From Oenanthe sinensis (lineage: Eukaryota; Streptophyta; Magnoliopsida; Apiales; Apiaceae), in assembly GCA_028671895.1 (NCBI GenBank), contig CM053796.1, forward strand, positions 29,820,860-29,884,859: DNA of 64,000 nucleotides. Direction: 5' to 3'. Below, one piece after another: positions 10,848-19,334 of the stretch. Both the position numbers and the translations under genes were made by a program. The notes below the pieces were generated by a model. That model saw only the letters and a list, made by a program, of their open reading frames with translations. It was not told where the DNA came from and did not search any database. Numbering within the stretch: position 1 is the first letter of the stretch; each line of letters starts with the position of its first letter.

Positions 10848-13800
10848 TTAACTTAGGAGCTTTTCTTCAGCATCTTTCAATAAATCAACAAGCTTCTCCT
10901 TCAATTCCCTCATGTTCTCAGAAGAATCATCTATTTGAATTATTGCAGCCCTTAGAGCATAAATTGATGACCTCTCCATACTTTCATCTAAGGCAATGCA
11001 ACAGGTCTTCATACCATCAGGATTTAAGATTAGTGTAGGAATTCCTAACACCATTTTGACCTTTGCATCCCCCTTTTTCATTGCTCTTTCTGTTCCATCT
11101 TCAAGTATGTATCCAGGCTCATATTCTTCAGAGTTTATCATCAACAACCTTTCACTCTTCTTCTTCTCAACTATTATTCTTTCAACAATCTTCCTCCACC
11201 TAGAAGTTGCTTCATTTTCATCATTGAGCAGATATAGAACATGTTCAAGTTCTTTAGATGCTTTATCAATCAGACTTTCTTCAGCAATCTTCAAAACTCT
11301 CCCATCTTCTAAAAAATAAATGAGCTTCTCCTTAGCTTGAGCACCATCAAAGATATCCTTCACCACATTCACAGAGATTAATTTATCCAAATATTCTTGA
11401 GACAGCTCTTCTTCAGGTTTATCTTTCAGTGAATAAGGATCTCTGAAGATGTTTGCTTCACCTCTGTAGACCTTAGCATGTGTATCACCAATACCACCTT
11501 TATTTTTTCCAAGTCTGGCATTGAGAGTCAGAGTTTGAGTTTTTGTCCACAAAGGATCAGACCTTTTCTTTCTTATCAGAGATTGTTGTTGTTCTTCTTC
11601 CTCATCATCAAAACTTGAACCACCTGGAAGAAAAATTGTTCCAGACATAGTGAAAGGTTTCTTTGGCTTAGCTGGAGCTTTTGGTTGAATTTTAGAAGAT
11701 GATCTTGTTTGAATTTCTGAAACTGGTCTTGATTGAGCAACTGGTTTGAGAGTGTCAATAGATTTGATTTGAATAGGCTTGGATTCTGGTTTCTTCTGTT
11801 GAGCAGCAGTCTTTTTCTGAATTGGACCTTTCTTTATACTTCTTTTCTTTTTCTGAACTTGAGCACTAACAGCTCCAGATTTCTTCAATTCAGCTTCTAC
11901 TGCAACTGGATCCATTCCTGGATGTTCTTCTTCAAACATTTTCTTTGCCAGTTCAGCATCCTTCAAGTTTTGTTCTTCAATCTTCTCTGGCTTATCTTCA
12001 TCTTCAAGTTTCTTTGCTAATTCTAAATCAGCATCTATCAGAGTTTGCTTATCAGAGTTTATCTCAGTCTTTGATGTCATCAGAGTTTGTTCAATCAGAG
12101 TTTGCTTCATCAGAGTTTGTTCAATCAGAGTTTGCTTCCCATCCTTATGACTCCCTTGATCTGCATCATTAGGTTTGTCAGAGTTTAAAATTGCATCTTC
12201 CTTGCATTTGTCTGCTGAACCCTTCTCCCCCTTTCTGACATCATGCCCTGTTTTAACAGTAAGAAGCTCGACAATTGTATGTAACATGCCCTGCATAGAA
12301 CTAACAGAATTAGAAAGATGAGTCACTTTAGCTTCCAATGCATCCTGTTTACTGGAGACAGAAAGAAGTTTGGCTTCCAGAGAATGTTGAGAAGTGGAAA
12401 CAGCAGTTCCGAGAAGAACAGAATGCTTGGTGACAGATGCCTTTAGATCAGAAACTTCATGTTGAAGGCCTTTGGACATAATAGTAGAGGCTTTCAAGAT
12501 TGTCTTCAATTCTCCAGAAGAAATTTCTTTGTCAGCTTTATTGATTAAGGAAAGAACATGAGGCCAAGAAATCTCTCTCTCAGGAATCTTCCAAGAAGAA
12601 TCCCAAATGGATTGCCTGTGAGAAGAAAGAAAATCTTCAGCAGATGACTGTGCTTGGAAACTGAAATCCCGTCGGATACCCTCTGCATCAAGATCAGCTT
12701 CAATACGGCCTTTAAGATCTTCCACCACCATGTAATCAGGATACTCCATCCCTAATCTTTCATGAGCATCATGTGCATTAATAGGCCATCTCTTGGTGTT
12801 ATATCTTTGAATGTAGGGAATTGATAGATCTGTGACTTCTTCATCAGCAAAAATCACATCATCAGAGTCTATGTCCATCCCATCAGAGTTTGAAACCGCA
12901 ACAGAGTTTGGCACAGCATCAGAGTTAGATACAGGTAAACTCTGAGTACCTGCAAAAGTAACAGAACAACCTAAATCACTCTGATTTTTTAAAGTAATCT
13001 CATTACTTCTCACAACACACATATCATAACTTTTAAGAGTTAGATGTTGCTCACTAGAAGTAACTAACTTCTTTCTCAGTCCTACCTCTCCTTTTGCCAG
13101 ATCCTGTGTCTGCCTCTCATTTATTCTATTTTTCACACATTTTACCTCAGACTCACTGGAAAGGCTCAACACACAATGTCCTACAGAAATAAGAGGTGGC
13201 TGAGAAGAGAGATTTGTAGTCACATGAATAGGGGTATCCTTTTCAGGACTATCCATGATCATCCCAGCAGTAAATGTGGGAAATATAAATTTTGAACTAA
13301 TACAATCAGAGAATGTAAATTCTGAAGTAGAGTCAGAGTTTATACCTTGAGCATTTGTAGATGGAGTCTCCATAGGTAATGTAGAAATTGATTTCTCACA
13401 AAGATCATTAGAGTTTGCCTTTGGATCTTCATTAGAATTTGTCAGTTGAATGGGAGAATCTTGGTCTGCAATCATAAAATGAATGATTGGTTCTTGTGGG
13501 ACCTGAGTCATATCTGCAGCTGCTTCACCACTTTGAGGTGAAGGTTCTTGTGGGCTTGACTCTGCCAGAAATTGGCCTTCAGCATCAGCAACAACAATGT
13601 CTTCTATAATTGTGTGGGTGCCTGCATCCAAACTTTGATTGGATGGTTCTTGTGTGACTGGAGCATTAACAACTTCTTCAACCCTTTGAGCAGAAGGTTC
13701 TTGTGGGTTGTACTCCTGATCATTGCTGGCTTCATTTGCTGGAATTGTGGCTTCTATTGAACTGTGATCAATAGGTTCTTGTGTGCCTGGCCCTTCAATG

Positions 13801-15362
13801 ACTGCTACCTCACATTGAGAAGTAGGTTCTTGTGTGTCCTGGCCAAAAGAGACAGACCTCCTCTTTTTTCTTGAAAAATGTTTTGGACTGAGAGATGCTG
13901 AAGATGATGTTGATTTCTTGGCTTCCATTTCTCTTCTTACTTCTTCAGCCAGTTCCCTTGTTCTTTCATAAGATATCTCCTTTATAAGTTGCTTTGGTGA
14001 CTTTGTAGGAGAATCAGATACTTGAACTGGAGCAGCTTCACTAGATTTTATTAACTCATCAGAGTTTATCAATTTCTCAGAGTTTATCACTTTAGTGTTG
14101 AAAGGTCTTTCAGAGTTTGGCCGATCAAAGATTGGAGCGTCAGAGTTTATAGCTGCATCAGAGTTTATCCCTTCAATCTTTGCAGCCTCAGAGTTTGCAA
14201 TCTTGACTAGTCTTCTTTTCTTTTTCTTCTTCTCAGGAATTGGAAGAACTGTTTCTTTCTGAGGAGAAGTCTGAGAAACCTGTTCAACTGTCGTTCTCTT
14301 AGCAAAAACGAACCCTTCATCAGAATCTGTATCTTCATCAATTAACTTTCTCTTTTTGAGAGAAGATTCTGTCACTGAATTCCCCTTCCGTTTGCTTGAG
14401 CCCTGTTGAGAGGTGTGTTTTGCAACTACAGTCTTTTGAGAGACTGTAGAGGTTGGCAAATGTGTTTGGGTGTCAGTGTTTGGAGGGTGAATTGGGTTTG
14501 AATCAGAGGGTGCTAAATTCTGATTTATAGCCACTGAGAGAAAATCCCTACCATACATGGTAGGCATTCTCTGATTTAAGAGAAGCCTGACCCATGTGGG
14601 ATAAAAGAGAGGAAAGAGATTACCTTTCTTAGTATCCTTCCTAGCTAGGTTAGCAAAAATTCTTTTATTCATACAAAAACTGGCTAAACTCTGATCATTC
14701 TCAAGACTTATATTAGGCAACAAATAATTAAAAATTAACTGAAGAAATCTAGCAAAGTATACAGTGTGAACATCATCATTTATCTTGCTAGCCAACTGCC
14801 TAATTATTAAACAAGGAAAATTGAAATTGAGATTATGGGTCAGAGAATACCCAATCTGTTGAGACAGCTGCGGAATGGCATCAAAATTTGTGCATTTGGC
14901 AGTGAAAGCCCTTGTTATGCAGTCGAAGAAGAAACTCCATTCTCTTCTTAAATGTGGTCTTGTTAAACTTCCCAGTTTAGATAGGCTACCTCCATAGCCT
15001 ATTGTGTTGAAAAATTCCTTGATTTGATCATCTCCAACAGAATCATCATACTCAGCCACTTCTGGAAGATGAAGAGCTTGTCTCACCACAGCAGGAGTAA
15101 TGGAATACTTGCCATTGCATTGAAATGTTATTATCGGCTCCTCATTATCATTAGCATTATTAAACTTTGCAGTTGACCAGATTTTGAGCAGAGATTGAGC
15201 AGAGAAGTTCATGGGTTCCTGAAGTGCGTACCCAATATAACTGTTCTGCAGAAAATCCTGGATCACATGAAAATCCTGAGGTGCTTCATCCTTAGATAGA
15301 AGAGAGATGTAGTTTGTTGCAGCAAAAGAATAGGTCTGAAAAGTAATACCCTTAGACGCCAT
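10848..15362 (-). CDS. Large accessory ORF of the Sirevirus-like element (1504 aa)
   Basis: A single open frame downstream of pol, where some Sireviruses carry an env-like gene. No transmembrane segment or signal peptide is visible, so env is not supported. Residues 1-280 form a compact, non-repetitive domain (VIQDFLQNSYIGYAL, SITPAVVRQALHLPEV, REWSFFFDCI) like hypothetical proteins I associate with plant copia elements. Then come a basic cluster (about 378-388), an Asn-Ser-Asp/Glu-rich zone (390-440), six QEP repeats (about 511, 528, 554, 571, 605, 623), a coiled coil (about 945-1037), a QTLIEQTLM-type repeat (about 1072-1114), a Lys/Gln-rich linker and a charged C-terminus. It starts about 550 bases after the pol end. 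It is uninterrupted although pol is broken. It could be a structural or nucleic-acid-binding accessory protein. Function unknown. Confidence 0.75.
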   Translation of the reverse strand: MASKGITFQTYSFAATNYISLLSKDEAPQDFHVIQDFLQNSYIGYALQEPMNFSAQSLLKIWSTAKFNNANDNEEPIITFQCNGKYSITPAVVRQALHLPEVAEYDDSVGDDQIKEFFNTIGYGGSLSKLGSLTRPHLRREWSFFFDCITRAFTAKCTNFDAIPQLSQQIGYSLTHNLNFNFPCLIIRQLASKINDDVHTVYFARFLQLIFNYLLPNISLENDQSLASFCMNKRIFANLARKDTKKGNLFPLFYPTWVRLLLNQRMPTMYGRDFLSVAINQNLAPSDSNPIHPPNTDTQTHLPTSTVSQKTVVAKHTSQQGSSKRKGNSVTESSLKKRKLIDEDTDSDEGFVFAKRTTVEQVSQTSPQKETVLPIPEKKKKKRRLVKIANSEAAKIEGINSDAAINSDAPIFDRPNSERPFNTKVINSEKLINSDELIKSSEAAPVQVSDSPTKSPKQLIKEISYERTRELAEEVRREMEAKKSTSSSASLSPKHFSRKKRRSVSFGQDTQEPTSQCEVAVIEGPGTQEPIDHSSIEATIPANEASNDQEYNPQEPSAQRVEEVVNAPVTQEPSNQSLDAGTHTIIEDIVVADAEGQFLAESSPQEPSPQSGEAAADMTQVPQEPIIHFMIADQDSPIQLTNSNEDPKANSNDLCEKSISTLPMETPSTNAQGINSDSTSEFTFSDCISSKFIFPTFTAGMIMDSPEKDTPIHVTTNLSSQPPLISVGHCVLSLSSESEVKCVKNRINERQTQDLAKGEVGLRKKLVTSSEQHLTLKSYDMCVVRSNEITLKNQSDLGCSVTFAGTQSLPVSNSDAVPNSVAVSNSDGMDIDSDDVIFADEEVTDLSIPYIQRYNTKRWPINAHDAHERLGMEYPDYMVVEDLKGRIEADLDAEGIRRDFSFQAQSSAEDFLSSHRQSIWDSSWKIPEREISWPHVLSLINKADKEISSGELKTILKASTIMSKGLQHEVSDLKASVTKHSVLLGTAVSTSQHSLEAKLLSVSSKQDALEAKVTHLSNSVSSMQGMLHTIVELLTVKTGHDVRKGEKGSADKCKEDAILNSDKPNDADQGSHKDGKQTLIEQTLMKQTLIEQTLMTSKTEINSDKQTLIDADLELAKKLEDEDKPEKIEEQNLKDAELAKKMFEEEHPGMDPVAVEAELKKSGAVSAQVQKKKRSIKKGPIQKKTAAQQKKPESKPIQIKSIDTLKPVAQSRPVSEIQTRSSSKIQPKAPAKPKKPFTMSGTIFLPGGSSFDDEEEEQQQSLIRKKRSDPLWTKTQTLTLNARLGKNKGGIGDTHAKVYRGEANIFRDPYSLKDKPEEELSQEYLDKLISVNVVKDIFDGAQAKEKLIYFLEDGRVLKIAEESLIDKASKELEHVLYLLNDENEATSRWRKIVERIIVEKKKSERLLMINSEEYEPGYILEDGTERAMKKGDAKVKMVLGIPTLILNPDGMKTCCIALDESMERSSIYALRAAIIQIDDSSENMRELKEKLVDLLKDAEEKLLS
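12020..12150 (-). repeat. Tandem AAACTCTG cluster inside the accessory ORF
   Basis: Six octamers in about 130 bases, four of them spaced 15 bases apart. They are translated as QTLI/QTLM and once as NSD within about 25 codons, so two reading frames of the same nucleotide word are used. Confidence 0.85.
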
Positions 15363-15908
15363 TGAAGTTTTGAGATTTGAAGTGTAAATAACAATTAGGG
15401 TTTGATAAGACGAGAGAGAAAGATAGAATAAACGATGTAGATGAATAATTCACAGTGAAACAAAATGAATTAAACTATTCCCTCTCAATTGCATATACCC
15501 TTTAGTGGGACATGTGGCAAGAAATAATTTGTGCAGTAATGAGTAGACCAAGTATCAAAATACAGCAAGTGTGCGTGTGCTGTGTAATAATAGGAACCGT
15601 CATTCGTGAGATACACGCGCCTTATTACAAGTCCAGTCAGAGATTAATAATTATGATGTTACAAAATGAAATATGATGTCATAAATATGATCTCAGAATT
15701 TACCACTTAATCAGAGTCTACAGATCAGAGTTTATATGAGTCAGAGTTTAGTATGTACTGTCAGAGTTTACCACATACTCTGACAGAATTTACCATAAAC
15801 ACTGATAACTTGTGATCAGAGATTAGATGCTTCAATGATCAGAGTTTGTTCCATTTTCATCAGAGTTTACCCCATACTCTGACCTATACTTTGAGTGTCT
15901 GAAACTTG
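15363..15908 (-). promoter_or_regulatory. Leader between pol and the accessory ORF
   Basis: Non-coding. Five CAGAGTTT octamers plus variants cluster at 15715-15870. It is the natural place for a promoter or splice acceptor serving the accessory ORF. The octamer array is the only strong signal I see. Confidence 0.4.
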
Positions 15909-16604
15909 CTAAGTTGAGCCACTTGTCACCATCCCTAATTTAGAAACCAGTCTGTTAAATGTTGCTTCAGGCAAGGGCTTAGTGAATTTATCTGCTAATT
16001 ATTGATCTGTAGGAACAAAATGTAATTCAATTGTTCCTTCCTCCACATGTTCCCTTATGAAGTGATATCTGATACTGATGTGTTTTGTCAGAGAATGCTG
16101 GACTGGATTTCCTGTCATTGCAATAGCACTTTGGTTATCACAATAAATAGGAATTTTTGAAAATTTCAAGCCATAGTCTAACAATTGATTTCTCATCCAT
16201 AAGATCTGTGCACAGCAGCTTCCAGCAGCTATATATTCAGCCTCTGCAGTTGATGTTGAAATGGATTTCTGCTTTTTGCTTTGTCATGACACAAGTCTTC
16301 CACCTAGAAATTGACAACTGCCACTTGTGCTTTTCCTGTCAATCTTGCATCCTGCATAGTCAGCATCTGAATAGCCTATCAATTTGAAATCAGACTCCCT
16401 AGGATACCATAAGCCAAGATAAGCAGTGCCCTTGAGATATCTGAAAATCCTTTTCACAGCAATTAAATGAGGTGCTTTTGGATTTGCTTGAAATCTAGCA
16501 CACAGACATGTGGCAAACATGATGTCTGGTCTACTTGCAGTCAAATAAAGTAGAGAACCAATCATTCCTCTGTATGCTGTAATATCAACAGGTTCTCCAG
16601 TGTC
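15909..16604 (-). pseudogene. Sirevirus-like pol: reverse transcriptase end and RNase H, broken
   Basis: Continues the RT frame after a TAA at 16605. Contains MIGSLLYLTASRPDIMF, then a TGA near 16281-16283 where the family has Trp, and then RNase H (IPIYCDNQSAIAMTGNP, HISIRYHFIREHV). A further TAA at 15999-16001 splits the C-terminus. The frame ends at TAG 15909-15911. With three in-frame stops it cannot give a full product without readthrough. Confidence 0.85.
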
Positions 16605-17114
16605 TTAATCAAGTTTTGTTGCAGTAGCCATGGGAGTTGTAGCAGATGCAGAATCTTGCATTTGAAATTTAGTGAGTAGATTCTTTGTGTATTTAGACTG
16701 ATTAATGAAAATACCTTCTTCAGTCTGTTTCACTTGTAAACCTAGAAAATAACTCAATTCTCCCATCATACTCATTTGATACCTGGACTGCATTAGCTTT
16801 GAAAATCTTTCACAGAGTTTCTCATTAGTGGAACCAAATATAATATCATCAACATATATTTGAACCAATAATAAATCCTTACCTTGAGTTCTATAAAACA
16901 AGGTTTTATCAATTGTTCCTCTAGTGAAACCATTTTCAAGTAATAATAGAGCCAGAGTTTCATACCAGGCCCTTGGTGCTTGCTTTAGTCCATATAGAGC
17001 TTTATCCAGTCTGTAGACATGATTTGGATATTTTGTATTGACAAAGCCAGGTGGTTGTTCAACATAGACTTCTTCTTCAAGTTCACCATTTAAAAATGCA
17101 CTTTTAACATCCAT
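16605..17114 (-). pseudogene. Sirevirus-like pol: reverse transcriptase core
   Basis: Starts MDVKSAFLNGELEEEVYV just after an in-frame TAG (17115-17117) that replaces a residue of the RT domain. It contains ALYGLKQAPRAWYETL and the catalytic YVDDIIFGS box. It ends at a TAA at 16605-16607. The catalytic residues are preserved but cut off from the rest of pol. Confidence 0.9.
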
Positions 17115-18801
17115 CTAGTAGACCTTGAATTTCTTATGAGCAGCATAAGCAAGAAAAATTCTGATTGCCTCAAGTCTAGCTACAGGTGCATAGGTTTCAT
17201 CATAATCAATCCCCTCCTGTTGAGAATAACCTTTGGCCACCAGTCTTGCTTTGTTTCTTGTAATTATTCCATCAGAGTCTGTCTTGTTTCTGAATACCCA
17301 TTTTGTACCAACAATAGATCTGTTCTTTGGCCTTGGAACTAGGGTCCAAACTTCATTCCTTTCAAACTCATTCAATTCTTCCTGCATTGCAGTAATCCAA
17401 TCTGCATCTTTCAAAGCATCTTCAACCTTCTTTGGTTCTATTTGCGAAAGAAAACTATGAAATAGACATTCATTCTGAGTAGCTTTTCTTGTTTTTATTC
17501 CACTCTCCAGATCACCTATAATTAAATCAGGTGTGTGATCTTTGGTCCATTTCCTTGGATGTGGAAAGTTTCTTGAACTAGATGCTCCCCCGTGATCTGT
17601 GCCTTCATAGAATGATCCTTCTGTAAATGCTGATCCTTCTCCTGAAGATGTGCTTCCATCAGTGTTTGATGACTCAGAGTTTAGGTACTCAGAGTTTGAG
17701 TTATCAGAGATTGAGGTCTCAGACTTTGTGGTCTCAGAGTTTGAATGATCAGAGTTTAGGGTTTCAGAGTTTGTGTTGTTCAGAGTTTGGTCAGACTCTG
17801 ATATTTCAATTACTGTGTTTTGATCTCCAATGTTAGTACTTGATTGATGTTGCTCCCCCTCAACATGTGCAGAATCTTCAATTTCTATTTCAATCAATTC
17901 TGAATCAGAGTTTAAAGAATCAGAGATTACCTTACCAGAGTTTAGTTGAACAGAGTTTATTTTCTGGAGTTCATTCTCAAATCTTAGAGTTTCTTGTGCA
18001 TCTTTATCATGTAACCCAGCTATCTTCCCTTCATCAAAAGTGACATTAATTGATTCCATGACTGTCCTTGTCCTTAAATTGAATATTTTGAATGCCCTTG
18101 AAGAGGTTTTAGAAGTTGTTGCATATCCAATAAAAATTCCTTCATCTGCTTTAAGTTCAAACTTCTTCAATTGTTCAGGATGTGTTTTGAGAATAAAACA
18201 CTTGCATTCAAAGATGTGAAAGTACTTGACATTTGGCTTTCTTCCTTTCAAAGTTTCATATGGAGTCATTCCATGTTTGTTTATTAAAGAACAATTCTGA
18301 GTAATGCATGCAGTGTTCACAGCTTCTGCCCAAAAATAAGTAGGTAGCTTTGCTCCTTCTAGCATTGTTCTAGCAGCTTCTATTAAAGTGCTGTTCTTTC
18401 TTTCAACTACACCATTTTGTTGAGGTGTGCCAGGTGCTGAGAATTGTTGAGTAATACCTTTTGTTGAGCAGAATTCCTCCATTGTTGAGTTCTTAAACTC
18501 TGTTCCATTGTCACTCCTTAAATTCTTTACTTTGTGAGTTGATCCATTCTCAATCATTGCAATATGATCAATGATTGTTTCTGCAGTTTCATCCTTCTTG
18601 TGCAAAAAGTACACCCAAGTAAATCTAGTGAAATCATCAACTATTACCAGAGTGTATTTCTTCTTTCCAATGGACATGATATTGACTGGACCAAATAAGT
18701 CAAGATGCAATAGATGAAAAGGTTGATCAATTGAATTTTCAGTTTTGCTCTTGAAAGATGTCTTCTTTTGTTTGGCCTTTTGACATGAATCACAGAGTCC
18801 A
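17115..18801 (-). pseudogene. Sirevirus-like pol: integrase and RT N-terminus
   Basis: The frame includes the zinc-binding end GLCDSCQKAK (near 18780), the integrase core HLDLFGPVN, SDNGTEFKN and QNGVVERKNSTLIEAA (the three acidic D, D, E positions), and the downstream RT part (WTLVPRPKNRSIVGTKWVFR). Between them (about 17620-17960) is a Ser/Asn/Glu-rich linker loaded with NSD/NSE units encoded by CAGAGTTT octamers. It is out of frame with the upstream protease piece (frameshift near 18800) and stops at 17115. Confidence 0.9.
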
Positions 18802-19320
18802 TCAAGGATGAAATTGAACTTTTGGAAGACCTCTAACTAGGTCCTTCTTTATCAATTCATTATTGTTTCCAAAGTTCAGATGACACAAATTTTTGTGCCA
18901 ATTCCAGCTTTCCATTGGTGATGCCTTTCCAAGTAGACAGGTTAAGGAACCATTAGAATTAATATCCAAGCTAGCTTCAAATAAATTGTTATGTCTGTGG
19001 CCAATAAGAACTATTTTTCCATTTTTCTTGCTTTTCACTTCACAATGAGTTCCATGAAATTCCACAGAATAATCTTTGTCTGTCATTTGACTCACACTTA
19101 GCAGATTATGTTTGAGTCCTTCAACCAGAGCTACTTTCTCAATGATGACATTTCCAATCACTATGTTGCCATATCCCAGTGTTCTTCCTATGTTGCCATC
19201 TCCATAAGATACTGTTGGGCCAGCCTTCTCCTCAAACTCTGAAAGCAGGGATTTATTTCCAGTCATATGTGCAGAACATCCACTATCAATCACTAGAATG
19301 TTCTTCCTGTTTCCCTGCAA
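18802..19320 (-). pseudogene. Sirevirus-like pol: protease and GAG-pre-integrase
   Basis: Protease motif VIDSGCSAHMTG, then VEGLKHNLLSVSQM and the GAG-pre-integrase segment SWNWHKNLCHLNFG. The open stretch begins after TGA 19321-19323, in a frame different from gag. Its first codon in frame is TTG, so independent translation is doubtful. It ends by frameshift at 18802 before the CXXC of the integrase zinc finger. Confidence 0.85.
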
Positions 19321-19334
19321 TCAGTAAATGCAAT

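Noticed and set aside
10848..15362. Calling the 1504-codon ORF an envelope gene
   Set aside because: Right position for a Sirevirus env-like gene, but no signal peptide, transmembrane segment or furin-type feature is visible.
15690..15900. CRISPR-like array of CAGAGTTT repeats
   Set aside because: The repeats are 8 bases, irregularly spaced and in a plant retrotransposon.
16157..16387. Plus-strand ORFs across the Sirevirus-like gag-pol
   Set aside because: Opposite-strand shadows of pol and gag.
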